From contig CM040124.1 of the NCBI GenBank assembly GCA_022559845.1, positions 66,239,491-66,303,490 on the forward strand: a stretch of 64,000 nt of DNA. The letters run 5' to 3'. Positions within the stretch are counted from its first letter, which is position 1. Every line of letters begins with the position of its first letter. Below the pieces are notes generated by a model, which saw only the letters and a program-made list of their open reading frames with translations, was not told where the DNA came from and made no database searches. Made by a program: the position numbers and the translations under genes. This document shows, in pieces, positions 1-9,575 of this stretch. The stretch is from Amorphophallus konjac. Its lineage: Eukaryota > Streptophyta > Magnoliopsida > Alismatales > Araceae.

Positions 1-488
1 ACTCCAATGAATGGTCAAAGGACTTGAGTCATGAGTCGCATGAAGGTGCTAGGGGCATTGGTCAACCCAAAGGGCATAACCAACCACTCATATAGATCAT
101 CCTTGGTCTTAAATGCGGTCTTCCACTCATCACATGGCCTAATCCTCATCTGATGGTAGCCACTCTTAAGATCGATCTTCGAGAAGATAGTGGCACCAAC
201 CATCATGTCTAGCATATCATCCAGGCGGGGAATAGGGAACCTGTACTTCACGGTGATTTTGTTGATGGCACGACTATCAATACACATTCTCCAAGTGCCA
301 TCCTTCTTTGGGGTGAGTAATGTCGGAACAGCACACGGACTCATGCTATCCCGAACAGACCCTCTCTGCATCAGCTCGTTGACCTGCCGCTTTAGCTCGG
401 CATGTTCCGTGGGACTCATGCGATAGTGAGGAAGATTGGACAATGAGGAGTCCGGAATCAGGTCGATAGCATGCTGAATATCCCGCAT
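1..488 (-). pseudogene. Reverse transcriptase fragment of element 1 (gypsy pol)
   Basis: This is the N-terminal two thirds of a Ty3/gypsy reverse transcriptase, which copies the element RNA into DNA in virus-like particles. Visible family motifs are the [17 protein letters not shown] block, the [15 protein letters not shown] block with its catalytic aspartate, and [19 protein letters not shown]. The YxDD active site would lie off the left edge. A TGA at 15-17 (minus strand) interrupts the frame where the family normally has arginine, which fits C-to-T decay of a CGA codon; the frame stays open beyond it to the edge. The region between 489 and 706 should hold the protease-RT linker, but I see no long frame there. 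Confidence 0.85.
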
Positions 489-706
489 AGGTGGGAGTCC
501 CTCGGGAAGCTCCTCGGGAAAAATATCAGTGAACTCCTACAGGATGGGAATGACATCGGGTGGGAGCTCACCCTCAGACTTTTGCTCCACCTCTCGGACC
601 GTAATAGCAAACACAGGGCTGCCCCTACTAGCCTCTCGCTCCTTTTCTCGGGAGCTAATCATCATCAACCTCCTAGTCAAGGGCTCACCTGTGCTCGATG
701 TAATGG

Positions 707-1144
707 TCATGGCCCTAGCTGGGGATGGGGTACGGGTCCAGGGACGGAAGGCCCCGGAGTACTAGGACCAGTAGGACCCCTAACTGAAGGCCTCTTGGGC
801 TGAGAGGGGTGGAGGGTAATCCGCTGGCCACCATGGTCGAAGGTACATGTGTTCGACCGGCCATGGAGTGTGGCATCCCGATCAAATAACCACGGCCTAC
901 CAAGAATAATACTGCTCACCTCCATGGGGAGGACATCACACCAGATCTCGTCACGGTAGGCGTGGAACTGCAGTGGGACCAAGCACCGCAGCCTAATCGA
1001 AATGGAGGTGGAATCCACCCATGATACTCGATAGGGGCAAGGATGATCCACGGGAGTAAGACCAAGATGAGAGACAGTGCCCATGTAGATTGCATTGATA
1101 CAACTCCCACTATCGATAATCACCTTACACACTTGTCCGCCCAA
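707..1144 (-). pseudogene. Aspartic protease domain of element 1
   Basis: A retropepsin-like domain that would cut the Gag-Pol polyprotein. The active-site triad is visible as IIDSGSCINAI near residues 9-19, and the conserved GRPWLFDRD segment near residues 81-89 follows at the expected spacing. The tail after the domain is a proline/glycine-rich linker that runs into a stop at 707. The frame differs from those of gag and RT, so at least one indel separates them. It is translated only as part of Gag-Pol, so the apparent start has no meaning of its own. Confidence 0.8.
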
Positions 1145-1255
1145 CCTACAGTATGTTTGAAATATGGTGGTCCGACACCAGTCATCACTGGCCTATGGCT
1201 GGGTGAGAATACACTTGACAACCCCGATCTGGGCATCATCGAGATGCTGAACCTC

Positions 1256-1507
1256 CTAACCATCATCCTCATTCTCATAGAATTCGTCAGCTAATTCTTG
1301 ATCCGCCTCATAGCTGACTGCCACAAGCTCGGAAGATGAGGTGTTCCCGACCTGTGTGTCCCCAATGACTAGGGATTGACACGTGGGACACTGGTTGGCA
1401 AAATGGCCAAACCCATTGCAGCAAAAATACTGCTGCCGTGATCCACTAGGCTCCCCAATCAAAGGTCCCTTACCTTTATCCTCCCGACGGATAGGGGGTG
1501 AAGGCAA
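1256..1507 (-). pseudogene. Gag zinc-knuckle segment of element 1
   Basis: This is the nucleocapsid part of Gag, which binds element RNA. The segment YFCCNGFGHFANQCP is a CCHC knuckle in which the first cysteine of the C-x2-C-x4-H-x4-C pattern has become tyrosine, so zinc binding is probably lost. A basic, proline-rich stretch precedes it. It lies between the gag core and the protease, as expected. Confidence 0.7.
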
Positions 1508-1713
1508 TAAGGGACGGGCAAGAGGTGCGGGTGCCGGCGGACGGGCTATGGGTGTCAGAGGTTGTTGGGGATGAGGAAAGTCCCTCGGAAGTGGAGGGCG
1601 GGCTCCTGAGGATGAGCCATGGGGGCCCTTTGAGGATATGTGCCTGAAGAGCCACGGGGCTCGACACTACGTAGAGGGAAGGGGCCCAACCGATGGGTAG
1701 GCTCGAACTCGGC

Positions 1714-2690
1714 CTAGAATTGCTCCAACTCGAGAGCAACCTGGTACGCTTGTTCCAAAGTGGTCACATTGCGGCGAAAAAGTTCATATTGATAGTTAGG
1801 CCGTGGACTTCTTTGAAAGCGTGAGATGGTCATGGTGCTCTCTTCCGTAACTCCACACCGCAAATAATACTCATCAAACTCGGCAGTGTACTCAGTCACG
1901 GATCGGTTCCCTTGGGTAAGACTTTGCCATTTATCTATGAGACGCTGGCGGTATGTGGCAGGAAGGTACTTCTGCCTCAACTTTATTTTCATGTCATCCC
2001 AAGTACCGATCGGGGGTTGATGTCGTTGCATCAACAGGCTCTCCACATTGGTCTAATAAGTTTGCGCCTGTCCTTGCAACTTCATCTTGGCGTAACGAAC
2101 TCTTCGATGGTCCGTCATCTCAAACCACTCGAAGTACCAGTCCATGCTGGCCTCCCAATCTAAATAGACATTCTGGTCCAAGGACCCATCAAATAGGGGA
2201 GGGTCCACACGCACGCTCCGTAGAATGCGGTCGTCATCATCGTCATCACGATTCCATTGTTGGGCTCGACGGTCACGACCATAACCCCCTTGTTCGTTAT
2301 CGAAAGCATAATCAGCCACCTCGGGCACTTGTTGCCTCCTATCATTTGCCCCTTGAGCCCCTTGAGCAGCAGGTTGCAGAACCTGCTCATGTTGGCCATT
2401 AGTCGGTGCGGGTTGCGCCGCCACTGGGCCCACTCTAGAACAGCGATTCTCCCCACAAGACCCTGAATGGACTGGTCCGATGCTTCGGCCCAATCCTCTA
2501 AGGCTTTCATCCTCCCTTCTAGACGCGTTCCTACGCCATCTAGACGCGTACTAAGGCCATCCATACGCGTATCGAGATGATCCATGAGGGCTCGGAACAT
2601 CTCGGCTGTCGAGGGCTCATCGGAACTACGGGCTCGGGAATCCGCCATAGGTGGTGGTGGCGCGTATTGGGTGCCTCGACGGGTGGGCAT
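1714..2690 (-). pseudogene. Gag core of element 1, broken
   Basis: Capsid protein of the element. The likely ATG is at 2690 (a MPTRRG start), followed by an acidic heptad-like helix containing the TRMDGLSTRLDGVGTRLEGR segment. The frame changes at about 2440-2460, after which the capsid domain is readable: a VDPPLFDGSLD block, YLDWEASMDWYFEWFEM, and further on WDDMKIKLRQKYLP. A single in-frame TAG at 2053-2055 splits the domain; the family usually has tryptophan there, so TGG-to-TAG is likely. No reading frame gives an intact Gag. Confidence 0.8.
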
Positions 2691-2970
2691 GCAATTGACA
2701 CACCGACTAGGTACACGGACTAAAGCAAATATGAACTTAGACTTACCCAATATCTGGCACATGGCAGAGTTACGGGATCCGAGGATCCTCTCGCGCAAGT
2801 GTGCGGCCTTCCCGTTAGGCGTAACCCAACGTTCAGACAACACCTTTTTATATACCAGGTAAAGGATGCAAATGCGACCCAAAACACACTTTTTAAAAAA
2901 TAAAATAATGATGATCCTAGATTCGACTTAGACCGTGCAAGACTTATGCAACGACTACCCTAGACTCGAC

Positions 2971-2984
2971 TCACTCTGATACCA
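2971..2984 (-). other. PBS of element 1 (initiator Met tRNA type)
   Basis: Minus-strand TGGTATCAGAGTGA, the usual complement of the initiator methionine tRNA 3' end in plant LTR retrotransposons. It lies three bases from the LTR edge at 2988. Confidence 0.85.
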
Positions 2985-2987
2985 AAC

Positions 2988-5288
2988 TGATGCGGGACGA
3001 ACAGAGGGACCGACTCCAAGTGATGCGAACCTCGTACTCTAGATGGAGAAGCGACCAACGACACGCGAACACTAGAGATACCTTGGCCCGACACTAAGAG
3101 TTCCTATGGCCTATACGTCGCTAACAGAAATGTAAGCTCACTCGTCGTCCCAAGCGAGGGAAAGCGTGGATCCGCGCAGTTGAGAAACCGGCAGAGTCAA
3201 GGGTGGTCGACTCACTTCCGTGCTCGGACCGAGTCACGGGACGGGTCACTCTCTTACTCACAGCGGTGACATGTACTCATGAGGTAGGTTCCTAACGCAC
3301 TCAGCAGTTGCATATGATCATATACTAACTAAGCAAGTGTAATGTCGAGAAGTTAAGACTGTTACCTCCACGCACCCGGCGTGGGGAAGACAATCCCGGC
3401 CAAATCCACACTCCTGGTTAACAATTTTCACTGTGGTATAAATTTTTGACCCACTCCACGCAGGGAGGTAATAGGTCACATGTGGGACCCAGGAGTGTCG
3501 GGATTTGGGTTGACGGGCAGCATCTTGGGGTCGCTTCGACGGTGCCGAAAGCCGCAACTTGGTGCTGCCCGGACGGCACGTTCGGCGGGTCTACGGGGCC
3601 CACGACTGCTCGGGCCTCCGGATCAAGCGGGGTGGTCCCGTTACGAAGGGGACACCTGGAGGGGCGATCCCTTGGACGGTGACCGGATTGGAATTCCGGG
3701 GGGTGTCCGATCGGCTCCGATCTCCAAGTGTTGGAGCTGCTGCCCACGGATCTGAAACTCTATTTCAGACCCGCGTGCTCTGGCAACAAAACTCGCTGCG
3801 ACCAGCACCGACGTTGGATCGGCGCAAAACTGGCGCCGTTAGAAAGCTGATTTAAAATCCTTCAACCCTCTGTGGTTCTAGGAATTTCTTCGGAACCGTA
3901 CTCTTGATGGCAGAATTTAGAACCTGACTGATCTCTGTATCAGATCTGGCCGAGCAGAAGTAAAATTTCATGAGAGTTGGAGTTGACCGTGGCTCAAACG
4001 TCGAATCCAAGGGTTGAGTTCTTCATGAAAGTTGGAGAGGTGAAAGAGAGGAAGACGGGGATATTTTTTTTGTAATTTCTGGTGGAGGTTTAGTTGGAGA
4101 AAACTATTTTCTAACACTGGGTGGTCGGATCTGGACAGTGGCAGACATAATTGAGTTGGGAGTTGACAGAGATTTTAAGAAAATGTAAACGTGATCTATA
4201 AATCTCCAAAAACTGCGTGGAGGAGGACTTGGGTGGACAGAATCTCCAATAAAAATTATAGCTCGTTCAGACATGGGGAAGGTGGGTTCATGGATGAACT
4301 ACCAGGTTGCTGTGACAGAAGACAGAACCCTGGCAGATCTGGAGGGTGGGGAAACAGAAGAGGGGAAAAATGGAAAATGAAGGCTAGAAATTCCGTCAAT
4401 TTTTCTAAGACGTGGGTTGGACCTCTAGAACTTACCCTGAAAGTTTGGAACCCAACAGATTTCGTGGTTGAAAGCAGAAATTCTGGGAAGAGCTGACTAT
4501 CCTGGGTGGGCAGAACGGCGGCACGATGGCGGTGGTGCAACGGCGGCACGATGGCAGTGGTGGCGGCAATGGCGATCTCGAGAACTGATAGAAGAGACGT
4601 CTCACCTCAGAAACATAGCCTTCCCAGCTGCAAGAACGAGAGAAAGGGGGAGAGAGGGGTGCACCAAGCTTGGAGCTCCAACAAAATTCTCAATTTTTAT
4701 GCATTAATTCCAATCAAAATGGAAATACAAGGTTCTTATAGAAAATGCAAAAAGACTAGTTCTATCCCTAGATATAGAATTGGTGGGGGATAAAAGGGGG
4801 AGTTCACAATTATTTCTCCCATGTCGTTTGGAACCAAATAAAATACAATTTCAAACCTAATATAATATAGTAAATATGGGGCGCCCCCTTGACTTATATG
4901 CATCCAATTTTGAATTTTGTCACCCTTTGTCCCCCCTTGGTCCAACTCTTCTAGAAGCCCACCTTGGAGGTTTGACTGACCCCACATGGGCCCTAGAGCT
5001 GAGGTGGATCAATGGGAGAAGTGATGGGGGGCCCGCGGGACCCAGGTGGTCCCAATTTATAAATAAACCCATATTACAATCCGAATTACAATCCAAATAA
5101 AACCAAATAAACACACATTACACAAAAATAAAATCTCAATAAATACTATAAATATAAGGACTCAGAGTGGAGACTCCAGACTATCTCCGAGCCAGAGGGA
5201 AGCTGAAGTAGCTCGAGTGGTGCTGTGTGTACGGTACCGACGGCTTGGCGTACCGTGTCTCTTGATAGCTCTGGTGTCCGCACCAACA
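2988..5288 (-). repeat. 5' LTR of element 1 (about 2.3 kb)
   Basis: Bounded by TGATGCGGG on the plus strand next to the PBS and by CCAACA at 5288, so on the minus strand it starts TGTTGG and ends CGCATCA. The outer edge coincides with the point where similarity to element E's LTR resumes. No coding sequence is supported here; the ORFs at 3318-3855 and 4191-4987 are chance frames. A minus-strand TATA-like stretch lies near 5058-5066. Confidence 0.8.
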
Positions 5289-5804
5289 TAACTTTATAGA
5301 ATTGGGCAGAATATATCATAATTTCAATAATAATGAGCTAAAATAATCAGTCTAGCAGAATATCCAAATTATCAGAATTAACATAATAACAGAATAACAG
5401 ATTTTGAAGAATAACAAAATTTGGTACAATGCCACACCTAGAATTTCCCAAGATTTATAGAATGGACTTCCGTCCCACCTGACATTGGATGTCGCGGACC
5501 CATAGCCCTTAATATTTTAGAATTTTCATATGTGGCCAATATTGTGTCAAAGGGGTTATGTACCAGAAATATCATGAAAGAAATTCCAATGGAAAATATC
5601 ATGCCATAGCCAATAAGGATGATAATCATGAAGAAAGTAATGTTTTCAGAACCTAGGACAGTCGAATATCGGACTCATAGGCCATAGTTAAACCAAAGGA
5701 ATCATGCTCAGAATCACAGGGTAGGTAGCGGTCAGGATAGGACCGCTATCAGAATAAGACGATTAAATCAGGATCACTATCAAGTCGGGATGACGCGGCC
5801 CGAA
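5289..5804 (-). repeat. 3' LTR of element E, first piece
   Basis: This 516-bp piece aligns by eye with 57897-58394 of E's intact LTR. It carries the same inverted GACCGC motifs, for example TAGCGGTC-N7-GACCGCTA near 5727-5750. It is cut on the left by element 1 and on the right by element D. The first part of this LTR (matching 57315-57896) must lie left of the window, beyond element 1. No gene is visible. Confidence 0.85.
5800..5804. other. TSD of element D, left copy (CCGAA)
   Basis: CCGAA immediately precedes the TGTAATGCCCC start of D and is repeated at 54118-54122 immediately after D's terminal TTGTTACA. A 5-bp duplication is typical of LTR retrotransposon integration. Confidence 0.9.
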
Positions 5805-6047
5805 TGTAATGCCCCAGGTTTTCTGGATATTTTTCAGATTTGGATCCGTAGGTTTCGAATCACTTTTGTGGGTCCCAGATTGAGTTTTGCGGTTTACACG
5901 TGTTTTTTACCTGTCGGACCTTCGGAACCCCGTATAGGGTTAACCGATGCGTTCTCCAACTCCGGGACACTACCAGCACGTTGTGCGTTTTCCGAAGATT
6001 GTGGGGAGTATTTTTTTTCCTATTTTCGGTATTTTCGGATTTTTTTC

Positions 6048-6058
6048 TATATATATAA
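6048..6058 (+). promoter_or_regulatory. TATA box of D 5' LTR
   Basis: A TATATATATAA run followed by a C/T-rich initiator region (CCCCCCTCTCTC). The same arrangement occurs in the 3' LTR at 49265-49275. It lies only about 245 bp into the LTR, so most of the LTR is transcribed. Confidence 0.7.
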
Positions 6059-6624
6059 CCCCCCTCTCTCTCTCCTTACAACTCTCACTCTCTCCCTCTC
6101 TCTTCTCTCTCACGTTCTCTCCTCTCCCCCTCTCTTCTCTCTGGGCGGCCGACGAAGATGGACGAGGACGAGGTGGTGACACTCGTGGGGCAAGGGGCGG
6201 CATGGACGAGGCGAGGATCGAGGCGGTGGAGGCGCGGCGAAGCTCAGCCATGAGTTCGAGACGCTGCGGCATTCGTGCGGCATTTTCTTGGTGGATCGGC
6301 GTCCTCAGTGCACGGAATCTTCGGAGGAGGTAGGGGAATGGTTCCCTAGCTTGTGTACTTCATTTCCCGCGAGTTTGGTAGCCCAAGGCGAGCCGAGAGG
6401 GTTTATTTTCTCGCCGGGGTTAAAATGTGTGATTTTGGGGTGTGAGTCAGATCTCTCGTTGTGATTGCGTTTTAGGGGTTTAAATGGGTCCTCTCGATGC
6501 TAGAGAGGTCGGAGAATGGTTTTCCCTTATTTTTCCTTTCACATGGGTGTGAACGGGGTGTGGAATGGGGTTTTCCATTGAGTTCACCATTTTCAGATTT
6601 GCGAGCAAGTAGCGTTCGTATCAG

Positions 6625-7022
6625 AGAGCGCCACTGTATGAGGCAGTGCTCTGGAGACCACGACTTGTCCCCTTAAGTCGGTTCGCGGGTTGCGGTCTCG
6701 TGATGGACCATCACTGGTAGTACCGGTCTCGAGGAGACCGCCAAATAGTGAGTGGTGGTCAGGGCATGACCATTTTTATGGCTTCAGTGGCCAGGGGGCT
6801 GGCTACTACTTCTTCGTCTGTGTCCTGTGTAGTAGCAGCCTTGCGACTAACCGCTACTCTCTCAATATCAGTCAGGCCAGGACCGCCACTAGTAGTTGCG
6901 GCCTTGGGGAAGACCGCCCCTTGGCAGTGTGTTTTTAGGCAGCTGGCAGCCGAGGATGGACCGCTATTTGGTGGCTTGTGGTCCAGGGTGGACCGCCACT
7001 AGATGTGACGGTCCTGGGAGGA
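6625..7022 (+). repeat. Inverted-repeat (GACCGC) array in D 5' LTR
   Basis: A series of imperfect dyads of the form GACCGCYA-N7 or N9-TRGCGGTC, 23 or 25 bp long. Examples begin near 6626 (GACCGCCA with AGGCGGTG), 6703 (GACCATCA with TACCGGTC) and 6990 (GACCGCCA with TGACGGTC). The array recurs in the 3' LTR around 51926-52322, where some units pair better (AACCGCTA with TAGCGGTC at about 52150). Confidence 0.7.
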
Positions 7023-8816
7023 CTGCCACTTGGTTTCCATGTTAACTGTGTTCCGTTCGTGTTGTGTTGGCCCCCGGTCGACCCGGTTGTGACCCAGTGG
7101 TCGACCTTCGGTCCTGTGGTTGTCCCGGACACCTCGTGGGTTCCGTGACCGTGTTTTTGGGTGTCCATAGGTACAGTGTTACCTCGATTAGCGTGTCTAT
7201 GGGTTTGGAGGGTCTGGGTGACCCCATGTGTTCCGGGCTTTTGTGCTTTCGCTAGATCGAGCAGCCGTTGGTCGGCGTGAGTGCGGAGTGCTATTCACGC
7301 ACATCATTGGCATTTCGGTAAGCGTTTTCCATGTAGGCCGTGAGTTTGCCCCTTGGACTGCGAGTCTAGTCACCCAACTTGGGGCTAGAGGTTTCCCACT
7401 TTTCCCTTGGATATGGGATCAACTCGATGGCTCGTGAGCTATGTTGGGAATCATGCTACCGTGGTTTTAGACCTAGGGGTTTGGCTAGATTAACGGCGCT
7501 GTGCCGTCATGTGCAGCGGTTTTGACCCGAGTCGCGTGACTCAAGGACCGTTAGGTTTATTAGGTCTAGTGGACTGTCCAGAGTCTGGTGGCCCTGAGCC
7601 ACCTAGTACTCCGTGTTACTCGCGATGGGCGCGTGCGTGACTTTTCGTGTTCACATTTGTGACTCCCTACTAGTCGTAGCCTTCTTACAGCACACGTGTG
7701 TTGACCAACCAGGGAGTGGTAGAGCGGCTTACCCGAGAGAGATAGTTTTTAGGCTGGTTACCGTAGGGCCCCTACGTGCAGCCTGAGTCTGGCCTTTGGG
7801 GAAGAACCAGCTAGAGGATCTGACCTAGGGCGCATGTTCTATGTGTGTACACGTGGTTGGGGGCGTCGGACCCGCGCTTACGGGCGCGACGCCAGCTAGT
7901 CCTTGTTTTGTGTTCCTGGTTACTGTGCGGTGTCTCTGTCTCCGCTTGGGGCGTCGTAGGGAGACACCTGCGGCTGCAGACTAAGTCGTCAGACGCATCT
8001 GGCCTTGCTTCTGGTAGGCAGGTACTCCCGTCACGTGGCTTGAGATATTCGTGATCCGAGTTTCCGTACTCCGTCTGCGAGATGTGGTTTTGCGCTTAGT
8101 TTCTGGGTAGTTTCCCGAGGTAGAGGTCTAGGGTTTCTGGTGAGGGTCGCCGTGGGTTTTCCCTAGACGACGTAGAGTTCACGATGGTGAGGTCATGATC
8201 GTGTCTTTCCAGACCGCGTGGTTTTGTTGGGCCTTTGTCTGTGAGACGGGCCTCTATGACAGTGGTGTCGTGATGGTCTCCTGGCAGTGTAGCCAGAGGT
8301 TTTCTTATTAGTCTGGTAGTCCCCCGACTGTGAGATCGGGGCATGTTTTCCAGTACAATAGGAGTAGCTGTAGAGCCAAGTTTTTACCGGCCACCGAGTT
8401 TGCTGTTCCTACTATTGCTGCTACTTTTCGCTACTACCATTGTTTACGGTTGTGGTTCCGCAGGACCCCTACTGAGCAAGTGACAGGAGTCTCACCCCTA
8501 CTTTTCAGGTGTGGCGATTTTTCCTTGAGGTTCGAGGGTGCTGCGCAGAGGTTCTTAGTTGCCAGCTCGTCGGGTCGAGTGTTCACTCGGTGTTGGGTAT
8601 GCTTCTCTACCTTTGACTGTACTTCTATTAGACTGGACTCTATTGTAGTTTGATTATTTATTTCTATTAATTGCTGAATTGTCCTGCTTTATTTCCTATT
8701 TCTTTGTACCTCCACACTCCTTTTAGCCCATCCGAGCCCTCCGGCTCATGGGCGACGGGGCAGGATTCAAATGGTATCGGGTCACTCTCGGTATCCGGAT
8801 TTTGAGTCATTACAGT

Positions 8817-8830
8817 TGGTATCAGAGCAG
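8817..8830 (+). other. PBS of element D
   Basis: TGGTATCAGAGCAG, complementary to the 3' end of initiator Met tRNA. It starts two bases after the LTR end at 8814 and fixes D's orientation as plus. Confidence 0.9.
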
Positions 8831-9495
8831 TGGTTGTGGACGTACATGGGAATTCGAGATATTACAGTGATCAGAGTCTGTAAGGTCCAGTACAATCGGC
8901 AGCTGGCATAGGGTTTTGTGCTTGGTTTTCGCTTGGTTTCTCGCGTAAGAGCTTGAGTGCACTGTGTTGGCGCTGTAATGGTGGTTGCTATTTTGTCGGA
9001 GTGCCGGCGTGGGGCCCAAGGGATGTGATAGAAAGATTTCTTCCCAATGGATTGTGGCCCCAGTGATGCTGCATTGTGCAGGTGTGTTGTTGCGGTGCTG
9101 TGTTCGAGTGATTTACAGTGAGGCCCGGTGGCTGGCGAGGATTGTTAGTGGTTAAGTGGCCGTGAGCGTGCTCCGAGGGAGCTATTATAGAGTTTGGCCA
9201 TCCCAGCGCGAGATTTATCCAGCCCCTGAGGTGTTAAGGTTGTGGTTTGAGGTGTCAGAGCGGGTGCTCTAGTTGAGAATTATGCTCGGATGAGCGGAGG
9301 ATCTTCCGGATAAGCTGCTGATTGTCGAGCCTTGCATTCTTGTCATGCTCTATGGCGTCTGCGATGACGTGTCGGTCCCAATTCTTTTTGCCGATTTCAA
9401 GGTAGGATTGGGTGAAGTTGTCCTATTGAGCTCTAAGTCATGTGCGTTTGCGTGTGAACGGGTTGTGTTCGCCCTAGATTTAGCTTGAGATGTGA
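8831..9495 (+). other. Element D internal region, first part; no gene seen
   Basis: Internal DNA between D's PBS and the insertion site of B. It is G/T-rich, has stops in all frames, and shows no gag motif. It continues at 46716 after B. Confidence 0.7.
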
Positions 9496-9500
9496 AGGGT
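9496..9500. other. TSD of element B, left copy (AGGGT)
   Basis: AGGGT precedes B's first base and recurs at 46711-46715 right after B's last base, giving a perfect 5-bp duplication of D sequence. Confidence 0.9.
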
Positions 9501-9547
9501 TGTTTGCGACGGGTTTTTATCCGACCGTCTTGTCGTTTTTATTTCGT

Positions 9548-9575
9548 GTATATATGTGTATATGTACATATATAC
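9548..9575. repeat. Perfect stem-loop near the LTR end of B
   Basis: A 10-bp perfect inverted repeat (GTATATATGT at 9548-9557, ACATATATAC at 9566-9575) around an 8-base loop, about 50 bp from the LTR end that adjoins the PBS side. It is also present in the other LTR near 43131. Confidence 0.65.

Larger units (their letters stand above)
1..5288 (-). mobile_element. Element 1: Ty3/gypsy retrotransposon, 5' part only (runs off left edge)
   Basis: Read on the minus strand the order is LTR, PBS, gag, zinc knuckle, protease and reverse transcriptase, the order of a Ty3/gypsy element. The 3' half of pol and the other LTR lie beyond base 1. The right end is fixed independently: the sequence from 5289 onward matches element E's second LTR from about 57900, so this element interrupts E's LTR. 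RT wording resembles plant chromoviruses, which is an inference from family knowledge. Gag and pol are broken by stops and frame changes, so the copy is dead. Confidence 0.9.
5805..8814 (+). repeat. 5' LTR of element D (3010 bp)
   Basis: Starts TGTAATGCCCC and ends ATTACA two bases before the PBS. It pairs with 49025-54117, differing by about one base in ten over the first 80 bases that I compared by eye, so the insertion is old. It holds a TATA box at 6048-6058, a CT-rich start region, and a long downstream part with an inverted-repeat array. ORFs inside it (for example 5947-6333 and 8330-8653) are not backed by any family and drift between the two LTRs. Confidence 0.92.

Noticed and set aside
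3318..3855. Overlapping ORFs on both strands in element 1 LTR
   Set aside because: GC-rich LTR DNA with few stops; no recognised domain in any frame.
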